This document shows, piece by piece, positions 37,264-46,200 of a DNA stretch of 64,000 bases. How positions within the stretch are numbered: the stretch's first letter is position 1; each line of letters starts with the position of its first letter. Source of the DNA: Altericroceibacterium indicum (GTDB lineage: Bacteria > Pseudomonadota > Alphaproteobacteria > Sphingomonadales > Sphingomonadaceae). The stretch is taken from positions 310,001 to 374,000 of the forward strand of contig NZ_WTYQ01000002.1 in assembly GCF_009828105.1 (NCBI RefSeq), given 5' to 3'. A program made the position numbers and the translations under genes. The notes under the pieces were generated by a model. That model made no database searches, had not been told where the DNA came from, and worked only from the letters and a program-made list of their open reading frames with translations.

Positions 37264-37623
37264 GTGAGCCAAAGCGATAAAGACATTACGGCACAGCACC
37301 TTCCCAAGGGGCCTTTTATCCTTGCCGGAGCTGTGCCCAAGCCTGATCCGCAAAGCCTGCCCTTGCGCGGTGATCTGGCGCATATCGCACTCGCCGGGCG
37401 TTATTTTGTGCCGCATTATGCGGTGCCACAACCCCGCATAGTCATGCCCGGCGGCGCACGCCTGATGTCAGCCCCGTCTGATACTGCCAGTGAAATCTGC
37501 ACCCTGATGGAAGGGGACAGTTTCGAACTGCTCGACATTTCTGCTGGTTGGGGTTGGGGTTGCCTAGGCCCGCAAGGGCCGGTCGGTTATGTTCATCTTG
37601 ATCATTTGGAGCCTCTTTCCTGA
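37264..37623 (+). CDS. SH3-domain protein, probable remnant of a C40 peptidase
   Basis: A 119-residue cytoplasmic protein starting at GTG. The N-terminal half contains SLPLRGDLAHIALAGRYFVPHYAVP. The second half is a bacterial SH3 fold (RLMSAPSDTASEICTLMEGDSFELLD, then GWGWGCLGPQGPVGYVHLDHLEPL). This layout resembles the N-terminal SH3 region of the NlpC/P60 peptidases that often follow M17 aminopeptidases in alphaproteobacteria (recalled, not searched). The catalytic Cys/His domain is absent because the frame stops and argC begins at the same base (TGATG). The start is uncertain, with no strong ribosome site. Confidence 0.7.
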   Translation: MSQSDKDITAQHLPKGPFILAGAVPKPDPQSLPLRGDLAHIALAGRYFVPHYAVPQPRIVMPGGARLMSAPSDTASEICTLMEGDSFELLDISAGWGWGCLGPQGPVGYVHLDHLEPLS

Positions 37624-38549
37624 TGGCACAAACAGTGTTTATCGACGGTGGTGCTGGCACGACCGGTCTTGAAATTGCCGAACGGCTCGGCAACCGCAGC
37701 GAATTCGAGCTGATGATTCTCGATGATACGCAGCGCAAAGACCCGCAAGCCCGCCGAGATGCACTGAACGCTGCTGATTTCGCCATTTTGTGCCTGCCCG
37801 ACGATGCAGCGCGTGAAGCAGTGGCGATGATTGACAATGATACCACCCGTGTAATTGACGCATCCTCGGCCCATCGCGTGGCGAGTGGGTGGACCTATGG
37901 CTTCCCGGAACTGGTCGGCCATCAAGCTGTCGCCAATGCCATGCGTGTGTCCAATCCGGGATGTTACCCCACCGGTTTCCTCGCGCTTATCGCCCCCTTG
38001 GTGCGCGAAGGCCTATTGCCGGAAGACTGGCCTTACACAATCAATGCCGTGTCAGGTTATTCCGGCGGCGGAAAAGCGATGATCGCGCAATTCGAAGCCG
38101 ACCAGGACATTGCCTTTCGCACCTATGGCCTGTCTCTCGATCATAAGCACCTGCCCGAAATGCAGCGCCATGCTGGCCTCACCCACGCCCCCATTTTTGC
38201 GCCATCCGTGATTCCGGCCATGCGCGGAATGCTGGTGGAAGTGCCGCTTCCGCTGGAAGCCATGCGCGCGGCAGCAACACCCGATGCGCTGCGCGAATCA
38301 CTCAAAACCTTCTATGCAGGCAGCCCAATCGTCCAGATGGGCGCTACACCGGAAAATGGTGCATTATTATTACGTCGCTCGTTTGACGCCTCAGACCGGG
38401 TGGAGCTGCATGTGTTTGCTGATAAATCAGGCAGTCAGGCGCGCCTGGTCGCCCTGCTCGACAATCTCGGCAAAGGGGCCAGCGGTGCAGCAGTTCAGTC
38501 ACTGAACATCATGGCAGGTGTGGAAGAGACAAAGGGCCTACGCCTGTAG
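37623..38549 (+). CDS. argC: N-acetyl-gamma-glutamyl-phosphate reductase, short type
   Basis: Third enzyme of arginine synthesis, reducing N-acetylglutamyl phosphate to the semialdehyde with NADPH. The 308-residue product is the shorter ArgC class. FIDGGAGTTGLEIAERL is the Rossmann loop, SSAHRVASGWTYGFPEL a family segment, and RVSNPGCYPTGFLAL holds catalytic Cys114. VSGYSGGGKAMI and HKHLPEM complete the active site. It overlaps the SH3 gene by one base, and GGAG lies within that gene. Confidence 0.95.
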   Translation: MAQTVFIDGGAGTTGLEIAERLGNRSEFELMILDDTQRKDPQARRDALNAADFAILCLPDDAAREAVAMIDNDTTRVIDASSAHRVASGWTYGFPELVGHQAVANAMRVSNPGCYPTGFLALIAPLVREGLLPEDWPYTINAVSGYSGGGKAMIAQFEADQDIAFRTYGLSLDHKHLPEMQRHAGLTHAPIFAPSVIPAMRGMLVEVPLPLEAMRAAATPDALRESLKTFYAGSPIVQMGATPENGALLLRRSFDASDRVELHVFADKSGSQARLVALLDNLGKGASGAAVQSLNIMAGVEETKGLRL

Positions 38550-38595
38550 CTGCTCAAATTTACAGCATGAGCGTGCCAGAATTTTAGGCAACTTT

Positions 38596-38634
38596 CGGCG
38601 ATTTTTGGCGCAGGATTCTTAGCCAAAATCGCCG
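38596..38634 (+). repeat. Hairpin between argC and glnB
   Basis: The arms at 38596-38609 and 38622-38634 pair over 13 bp with one bulged T around a 12-base loop. A clear T-run is missing; GCTTCGCTTCACTTT follows. It is placed as an argC terminator, but it also lies about 75 bases upstream of the sigma-54 promoter, so an enhancer role cannot be excluded. Confidence 0.5.
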
Positions 38635-38707
38635 CTTCGCTTCACTTTACTTACGAATCCGCCCTTCCCCCGGAGCGCCGCATTGGCTAGACCTTGCGCG
38701 AGCGCCT

Positions 38708-38723
38708 TGGCACGAATCTTGAA
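38708..38723 (+). promoter_or_regulatory. Sigma-54 type promoter of glnB-glnA
   Basis: TGGCACGAATCTTGAA fits the consensus TGGCAC-N5-TTGCW at all positions but one: the -12 GC is GA. The GG-to-G spacing of 12 is exactly right. It lies 89 bases upstream of the glnB start. Nitrogen-controlled, NtrC-dependent sigma-54 promoters before glnBA are known in other alphaproteobacteria. No clear NtrC boxes were found. Confidence 0.65.
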
Positions 38724-38742
38724 GTGATTCACTTTGAGATGA

Positions 38743-39150
<408 letters not shown>

Positions 39151-39167
39151 TCGCGTTCCCTATTGCT

Positions 39168-39198
39168 CGCAATGACAACCGCCGAGGTCATCATTGCG
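39168..39198 (+). promoter_or_regulatory. Intercistronic hairpin between glnB and glnA
   Basis: CGCAATG (39168-39174) pairs with CATTGCG (39192-39198); GCCCTTTCC follows. It is a weak stem between the two genes that could act as a partial terminator or processing site adjusting the glnB to glnA ratio. No independent glnA promoter was identified. Confidence 0.35.
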
Positions 39199-39234
39199 GC
39201 CCTTTCCAACATTCCATTCTAAGGAAGGAAGATT

Positions 39235-40644
39235 ATGGCCACTGCATCTGAAATCATTAAACGGATCAAGGATGAGGAGATCGAATGGGTAGATCTTCGC
39301 TTCACCGATCCCAAGGGCAAATGGCAGCACCTTTCGATGGTCGCCAGCGCTCTCGGCGAAGACGAGCTTGAAGAAGGCCTCATGTTTGACGGCTCTTCTA
39401 TCGCTGGTTGGAAGACGATCAACGAATCCGACATGATCCTCAAGCCTGACCTTGAAGAAGTCTATATGGACCCCTTCAGCGCCACGCCGATGATGGTTGT
39501 GTTCTGCGACATCGTTGAACCTTCGACCGGTGAACTCTATTCGCGCGATCCGCGTTCAACCGCCAAGCGCGCTGAAGCCTACCTCAAGACCACCGGCATC
39601 GGTGATACTGTCTATGTCGGCCCTGAAGCTGAATTCTTCATGTTCGACGATGTGCGCTTCCATGACAGCTACAGCGGTTCGGGTTTCGAACTCGACGACG
39701 TTGAACTGCCGACCAATACCAACAAGCAGTATGACACCGGCAATATGGGCCACCGCCCCGGCGTCAAGGGCGGCTATTTCCCGGTTGCACCTGTCGATTC
39801 CGCCGTGGATATTCGCGCCGAAATGGTCGAAACCATGCTCGAACTCGGCCTGCCTTGCGACAAGCATCACCACGAAGTGGCCGCTGCTCAGCACGAACTC
39901 GGCCTGACCTTCGGCACGCTGACGCAGACTGCTGACCGTATGCAGATCTATAAGTATGTCGTGCATCAGGTTGCCCATGCCTATGGCAAGACCGCAACCT
40001 TCATGCCCAAGCCCATCAAGGATGATAATGGCTCGGGTATGCACACGCATATTTCGATCTGGGAAAAGGGCAAGCCAACCTTCGCAGGTAACGGCTATGC
40101 TGGCCTCAGCGAAAACTGCCTGTATTTCATCGGCGGCGTTATCAAGCACGCCAAGGCGCTGAACGCTTTCACCAACCCGACCACCAACAGCTACAAGCGT
40201 CTGGTACCGGGCTTCGAAGCGCCGGTTCTGCTGGCCTATTCGGCTCGCAACCGTTCTGCTTCTTGCCGTATCCCTTACGGCACGGGTGAAAAAGCCAAGC
40301 GCGTGGAATTCCGTTTCCCCGATGCCATGGCGAACCCATACCTTGCCTATTCGGCTCTGTTGATGGCTGGCCTTGAAGGCATCCAGCAGAAGATCCATCC
40401 GGGTGATGCGATGGATAAGAACCTCTATGATCTGCCACCAGCAGAACTCGCCAAGGTTCCAACCGTTGCCGGATCGCTGCGTGAAGCTCTGCTCGCGCTC
40501 GAAGCCGATCACGAATTCCTGCTTGCTGGCGATGTGTTCAGCAAGGAACAGATCGATGCCTATATGGAACTGAAGTGGGAAGATGTAATCCGCTTCGAAA
40601 CCACACCATCGGCTGTTGAATTCGACATGTATTACAGCGCCTGA
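39235..40644 (+). CDS. glnA: Glutamine synthetase, type I
   Basis: Dodecameric enzyme joining ammonia to glutamate, the main entry of nitrogen. The 469-residue product is the GSI-beta form. [19 protein letters not shown] is the latch signature. [18 protein letters not shown] is the ATP-binding signature, and metal ligands occur in [24 protein letters not shown] carries Tyr398, the adenylylation site, so regulation by GlnE/P-II is expected. GGAAGGAAG before the ATG is a strong ribosome site. It is cotranscribed with glnB and ends at a strong terminator. Confidence 0.98.
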   Translation: MATASEIIKRIKDEEIEWVDLRFTDPKGKWQHLSMVASALGEDELEEGLMFDGSSIAGWKTINESDMILKPDLEEVYMDPFSATPMMVVFCDIVEPSTGELYSRDPRSTAKRAEAYLKTTGIGDTVYVGPEAEFFMFDDVRFHDSYSGSGFELDDVELPTNTNKQYDTGNMGHRPGVKGGYFPVAPVDSAVDIRAEMVETMLELGLPCDKHHHEVAAAQHELGLTFGTLTQTADRMQIYKYVVHQVAHAYGKTATFMPKPIKDDNGSGMHTHISIWEKGKPTFAGNGYAGLSENCLYFIGGVIKHAKALNAFTNPTTNSYKRLVPGFEAPVLLAYSARNRSASCRIPYGTGEKAKRVEFRFPDAMANPYLAYSALLMAGLEGIQQKIHPGDAMDKNLYDLPPAELAKVPTVAGSLREALLALEADHEFLLAGDVFSKEQIDAYMELKWEDVIRFETTPSAVEFDMYYSA

Positions 40645-40665
40645 TCTTTTGAGATTATCGCTTTG

Positions 40666-40702
40666 AAAAGGGGCGTTCGGGTCAAACCGGGCGCCCCTTT
40701 TT
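40666..40702 (+). terminator. Strong terminator after glnA
   Basis: AAAAGGGGCG (40666-40675) and CGCCCCTTTT (40692-40701) form a 10-bp stem, extended inward by CGG/CCG. The T-run continues to 40702. The A-tract on the 5' side means it could work in both directions. It begins 22 bases after the glnA stop. Confidence 0.92.
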
Positions 40703-40798
40703 CGTGCGCTCAGCCCACACATTGCGAAAGAAAACACTTTCCTACAGGAATTGCCTGAAGCTAGCCCTGATCACTCCTTCACTGGACGGAGACCGGCC

Positions 40799-41368
40799 AT
40801 GCACTTCCCCCAATTGCTTCCCACCCTCACCGACATCATCGGCAGGCCTCTCAAGCCTGATGAAATGCAGCGTATCGAAGCAGCGCTTAGCCCTCCCCGC
40901 CCGATGCGGGTCAGCAGCGCAGGCATAGCACTCATCAAGCAGTTTGAAGGTTGCGCCAGACGCCGGGATGACGGGCTTATTGAAGCCTATCCTGATCCCG
41001 GCACGGGTGGTGCCCCCTGGACGATCGGCTGGGGTGCAACCGGTTCTGGCATTGGCCCCGGTACATTGTGGACGCAAAGCCAGTGCGATGAGCGGCTATC
41101 TTGCGACCTTGTTCGCTATGCAGAGGAAGTCAGTACAGCGCTTGGCGATGCCCCGACGAGCCAGGCACAATTCGATGCACTGATATCGTTTCACTACAAC
41201 ACAGGTGCTATTTCGCGCGCGACACTCACCCGCAAACATCGCACAGGAGACTACGCAGGCGCAGCAGCAGAATTTGCTCGCTGGACGCGCGCTGGCGGCA
41301 AGGTTCTGAAAGGGCTGGAGAAACGGCGCGCTGCTGAAGCAAAACTCTATCGTGGTGAGATGCATTAA
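40799..41368 (+). CDS. Phage-type lysozyme (glycoside hydrolase 24, endolysin)
   Basis: Muramidase that cuts MurNAc-GlcNAc bonds. The 189-residue product has a 55-residue N-terminal extension and then a GH24 fold. IALIKQFEGCARRRDD carries the catalytic Glu; IEAYPDPGTGGAPWTIGWGATG has the Asp and Thr of the E-D-T triad. FDALISFHYNTGAI and RWTRAGGKVLKGLEKRRAAE are typical of phage P21-like endolysins. There is no signal peptide or membrane span. GGAG supports ATG 40799. No holin, spanin or other phage gene is nearby, so it is an orphan or domesticated gene. Confidence 0.9.
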   Translation: MHFPQLLPTLTDIIGRPLKPDEMQRIEAALSPPRPMRVSSAGIALIKQFEGCARRRDDGLIEAYPDPGTGGAPWTIGWGATGSGIGPGTLWTQSQCDERLSCDLVRYAEEVSTALGDAPTSQAQFDALISFHYNTGAISRATLTRKHRTGDYAGAAAEFARWTRAGGKVLKGLEKRRAAEAKLYRGEMH

Positions 41369-41513
41369 ACTTACGAAAGGAGAGAAAATTACTGCCTAAA
41401 TAATGTTCAGAGTGGCTGAAAAGCGACAGATTTTAACTTTTGCGATCTATCCTCACTCTGCTGGAACATAGGCCGCAGTTGAACGGTTAACGGACATGAA
41501 AGGGAGTTTATTC

Positions 41514-42647
41514 ATGCGCAACAGCTTCACAGGTGCGGTTTTGATCGCATTGATGGGAAGTGCTGCGCTGCATGCTGCGCCAACGCCCCAACCGCTGGAA
41601 AGTGATGGTGTTGGTTTCGTTGACACCCTTGGCCCCAGTGCTTTGAAAGACCTTAAAGGACGGCCACGGCAAAAAGCAGACGTGCTTGGAATTGCCCCGA
41701 AACCCGTGACTGGGCAGCAGGCGCCCGATGACACATCAAACAGTCGCACCATTGTTCAGAGCGATGAGGCTAATGGCGCAAGCAATACCGGTGGGGCCCA
41801 AACTGCCTCTGCCTCGCTCGACAAGCGTGACCTTACTCCGGCCAAACTGTCCGTTGATATTCCAGCCCATGATGACGCGCCCGATCAGGCAGAGGCCAAG
41901 CCCTCTCCACCCGGCACGCAAACTTCCCGATTTCGGGAACCTGCAGCGTCGCTCCCACGCCGCCATGTCGGAGCGAATGAAGAGAAGCCAGCCGGTAAAG
42001 ACGGGGATCGTCGCTATTATACACGTATCGGTTTCACCACGGCAATCAGCAAGGGGAATGCGCCGTCTGCATTGATCCCCGGATGCCCGCAAGCCCTGTC
42101 TCAATCTGCTGAAGCCTGTCAGATCGAAAAAAATCAGGCCCCGGCACCTTATCGCTTTCTCTCTCCACACCCAGACTGGTGGGGGTTAAACACCTCAAAA
42201 ACAGGCCGTTTTTTCTACGAAAAAGGGTATCTGGTCAAAGTTTCCGCCAACAATCAAATCAATGGCTATTTCCCGCTTCCGGGAGGGGCTTTGTCCCCCG
42301 GTCATCTATGGCCGCGCCAACTCAAATCCGGCAATCTGCCTGACTATTACCGCGCTTACTTCAATCTTGGCAGTTCCGACGGATATCGCCTGATCGATCA
42401 CATCATCTACCGGATTGACCCGGAAAATCAGCTCATCACATCGATCGCCGCATTGATAACAGGCAGTGATTTCATCGTCGGTCAGCCGCTGCCTTCGGGC
42501 TATGATATTTACAACATTCCTTATGCCTATCGCGCGAAATACCCTGATAGTGACCAGGCACATTATCGGTATAGCGATGGCTACATCTATCAGGTTGACC
42601 CAAAAACCCGCCGCATCACATCTGCAATCGAACTGATTCCGTCCTGA
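41514..42647 (+). CDS. Secreted protein with RcnB-like C-terminal repeats
   Basis: A 377-residue exported protein. The signal peptide is FTGAVLIALMGSAALHAAP. Residues from about 25 to 185 are low-complexity and polar. The C-terminal 190 residues contain repeated units of the form aromatic-x-(D/N)-G/H-x-I-Y-(R/Q)-(I/V)-D-P-x-x-(Q/R)-x-I-T. Two are obvious: IIYRIDPENQLITSIAALI and YIYQVDPKTRRITSAIELI. This recalls periplasmic RcnB-like metal-response proteins, but only weakly. ATG 41514 is used because GGGAG lies seven bases upstream. It probably shares a transcript with the fasciclin gene 20 bases downstream. Confidence 0.7.
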   Translation: MRNSFTGAVLIALMGSAALHAAPTPQPLESDGVGFVDTLGPSALKDLKGRPRQKADVLGIAPKPVTGQQAPDDTSNSRTIVQSDEANGASNTGGAQTASASLDKRDLTPAKLSVDIPAHDDAPDQAEAKPSPPGTQTSRFREPAASLPRRHVGANEEKPAGKDGDRRYYTRIGFTTAISKGNAPSALIPGCPQALSQSAEACQIEKNQAPAPYRFLSPHPDWWGLNTSKTGRFFYEKGYLVKVSANNQINGYFPLPGGALSPGHLWPRQLKSGNLPDYYRAYFNLGSSDGYRLIDHIIYRIDPENQLITSIAALITGSDFIVGQPLPSGYDIYNIPYAYRAKYPDSDQAHYRYSDGYIYQVDPKTRRITSAIELIPS

Positions 42648-42667
42648 CCCAAGTGAGGTACCCACCC

Positions 42668-43234
42668 ATGCGCGGCTCGAAATGTCTATGCCTCGCTCTT
42701 TTTGCATCTCTTTCACTCTGCGGTTGCAGCGGCAAGAGTTCTGAGGAGACACAAACGAAAGCTGCCAACGTCTCAGAGGAGACAATGGCCGCACAGATTG
42801 CCGATGCCCCTGGCCTCACTATTCTCGCCACCGAAGTTGAAGATGACGGCCTTGCGCCTATCTTCGATAGCATCGCATCCTATACGCTGCTTGCTCCGCG
42901 CGATGAGGCCTTCAGCAAATTGGGTAAGGCCGGCGGATTGTTGCAACAGGACAATCAACGCCCCGCGATGATGGCCATCCTGCGTGACCATATCCTGCCC
43001 GGATATTTTTCACTCGAAGATATAAAAAATGCCATCGAAAATTCTGGTGGTAAGCCAGTATCCATGCGGACCATGGGCGGCCATTACGTCACCTTCTCCA
43101 AACAGGGTGAAACATTCACCGCCACCGCAGCAGATGGCACCAGCGCTCATATCGCAGGGCCCGCTATTATGGCGAGCAATGGGGTAATCCTCCCCATCGA
43201 CGGCATTTTGAAAGATATGACACCAAGCGACTGA
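42668..43234 (+). CDS. Fasciclin (FAS1) domain lipoprotein
   Basis: A 188-residue predicted lipoprotein with lipobox LCGCS, the mature Cys being near residue 20. A single FAS1 domain follows: GLAPIFDSIASYTLLAPRDEAFSKLG is the H1 motif region, and MASNGVILPIDGIL replaces the usual NGVxHxIDxVL H2 motif. FAS1 domains serve adhesion or surface interaction in other proteins; the role here is unknown. GAGG is upstream of ATG 42668. It converges on tamB with a 32-base gap and no clear terminator. Confidence 0.88.
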   Translation: MRGSKCLCLALFASLSLCGCSGKSSEETQTKAANVSEETMAAQIADAPGLTILATEVEDDGLAPIFDSIASYTLLAPRDEAFSKLGKAGGLLQQDNQRPAMMAILRDHILPGYFSLEDIKNAIENSGGKPVSMRTMGGHYVTFSKQGETFTATAADGTSAHIAGPAIMASNGVILPIDGILKDMTPSD

Positions 43235-43266
43235 TCCTGCACGGGCAATATGCGCCACAAGGCTCG

Positions 43267-46200
43267 TCAATAATCCTTGCTGACTTCTGCGGACACACCC
43301 TCGCGGCCGATCGACGATATCGACGCCAGCAGTGAAAGCCAGCTTGTCACCCTGAATTCTACCGTAGACGCATTATAGCCACGCCCGTCGGTGATGATTT
43401 CAGTGTAGAAGCGCCGTCCGAAATTCTTACCCAGCGCCACCGCTGTTTCCCGGTCCAGCGTCGGATCAGCGGCAACGATGCGCAAACGATCAAGCCCAAT
43501 CGCACTGCGCAGGCTGTTAATCGGGTCCAGACCGCCGCCACTGCGCAACGCTGCCAGTGCAGCGCCCAACTGGATTGCATCGGTCGCGGAAAGGTCTGTG
43601 ATAGAACCACCAAACAACAGCCGCGCCAAAATTTCCTCCTCGGGCAGAGAAGGCGTGGATTGGAAGGATACAGTCGGCTGTTCACCGCTGCCGGTCACGC
43701 GGACAGTCACATCGAGATTGGCTACATCGGAGGATGTCGCGGTGATATCAAGACGCGGGTCAATCGGGCCATTTACATCGAAATCAATCTGGCCGCGCGT
43801 CAGATCAAACTGCGTGCTGGCGAAACTGTAGAAGCCCTGTCGTGGTATCACACTGGCCGTGCCGCCAATCCTCGGATCGTCCGTCGTGCCGCGCAACTGT
43901 AAATCTGCGCTCCATTCGCTATCCAGCCCCATGCCGCGAACCTTCACATTGTCTTTGGCCTTAGCATCGATGAGGTAGCGCCATGGCTCGCCGGGCGTAT
44001 CGGCCGGAGCAATATCGGCTGGCAGATTAATTTCGCGGATCTGGATATCGGGCAGATTATTTTCAGCCTCTGCTCTGCCAAGCGTCCACTCTGCCGCGTT
44101 GATCTGCAGACGGCCAGCGATGGTTCCACCACTCCCGTTAGACATGATCCGTATTGGTCCGGTAACCGTAGCCCCCATGCCTTTGCGCTTCACCACCTGC
44201 GCGCGCTTGGCAGACAGTCTCAAATCAATCACCGGACCACGGTTCTTGCCGAGCCCGGCCAGATCGACAAAGCCGCTGCCCGCTATCGTTCCGCCATTTG
44301 CGGTTGTGCCAGCCAGAGTGGTCATATTGAGACGCGAACCACGGAACGTGCCACGTGCGCGCAGATTGGTTACATCACTTCCGGTAATCGCGCTGGTGAG
44401 GTGCAGATTGTCAGCCTGAAGAGAGCCGCGCACTTGCGGATTCTTCAAGCTCCCGCCTACATCCGCTGCGGCACGCATTGGACCTGTAATGTCAAAAACT
44501 TCAATCGAAAGCAGCCGCCACAGGGATTCGGCCGGTCCGGCATAACGCAATTGCGCCAGCAGATTGCCTGCCTGCAAACGTTCGATCAGATTGCCATCAG
44601 CAGGCAAATTGGCAATCCGTCCCTGCAAACGCCCCTTGGTTGCGGTGCCATCATTGATGACCGCCCGGGTTTGCAACAATGTTGGCGACAGATCCAGGAC
44701 CAGCGCCAGATTGATGGGCCGTGATGACATGGTGAGGCCTGCACGGGTCAGCCCCTTCACCATCAGCCGCGCCTTGCCAGTTGGCACATGCTCTTCGCTG
44801 CTCTTGATATCAATCGCGCCGGATACACTTCCGCCCAATCGTGTATCATCGGCCACTGCATCGATCAGGGACAATGGCATGTTGGCCAGTTTGACAGATG
44901 CTTCAGTTGGACGTTCCCCGCCGAAATTCCCTTCTACAATCACAAAGCCGCTGCCAAAGGAGAGCTGGCTCTTCTGCAGAGTCCAGCCACCATCTTCACG
45001 CTTGCTCAGGACGGCGCGGCGCGGCGTATCAATCGCCTGAGTGCCATAAGCACCCTTGGCTGCCACAATCACCTGATCGGGCGTCACCTTGCCTTGCATC
45101 TGCAATTCGAAACGGCTTCCGCGCCGCCCGGTCAATTGTGCATCGAACAGGCCCGTGCCATCTTGCACCCGTGCCTGGGCAGCGAGGCTGCCGATGAACA
45201 TGGAGCCGTAAGACAGGCCGCGCGCGCGGATCGAACCGTTAATTGTCGTCGCACCTTCTTTAAGAAGAGCACTGGCTGTTATCGTTGCCCGGCGGATCGC
45301 GACAGGGGTTGGCCCGGCAAACACGGCATTATTGGCCGCCAAATTCACCTCGACACCCTGCCCGCCATCACGCGGAGAGAACGCCACGCGCCCATCCAGA
45401 CCACCACCTGAAAGCGTCAGTGTACCCAGAACCCCTTCATTTTGCAGCGTCACCCCGCCGGTGAGCGAGGTTTTCCAGATATCAAAATGCTGCACATCAA
45501 TATGCGTTGGCTCACCGGTGGGCATGGTCAATTGCAATGCCCCGTTGAATGGCCCCAGGCGTGAGTTGCCTTCGGTTTCAATCGCATATCCGTCTCCCGA
45601 CGGGGTCAGTGCTACACGCACATCCTTCAACCCGGCAGCAGGCATCGGGTCTTTCAGCACCAGCACCGCACGCGGTCCATCAGCGTTCAACTCCGCTTCA
45701 ATGGTGAAAGGTCCGTATTTTGTGTGGCGACCAGTCCCAGCCAGCGTTGCGTCATTGCCACCCATCCGGCCATTGAGATCGAGTTGCAGCTTACTTGCAC
45801 GCAATTTGAAATTATCGACCTCCACCCGGCCGGTGTTGCTCAGCCCCAATCCACCATTAAAGCGAATATTGGTGCCCGCGATGTCTGCCAGCGTTCCGTT
45901 GGTTACGCGTGGCATCCGCCCGGTGACATTGGCTCTCAGCGTCCATGGCCCATCATTGAGACGGAAACGAAACTTCGCCCCGAGATCGAGCGTGCCAATA
46001 TTGTCCAGTACAAAGCCGCGCGCTTCCACCGGGCCAGAAACTTCGACATTGGACTTGGCCAGATCAGCTTTGAGAGCCAGCGTGGCTTTCAGATTGTCAA
46101 ATGTAACTGGCAGACTGCTTGCCGTCAGCATATCGCCCTTGAGTTGAAGCAGACCTGTTGCTCGGCCATTTGTCAGCCGCGGATCAATGGTTTTATTGCC

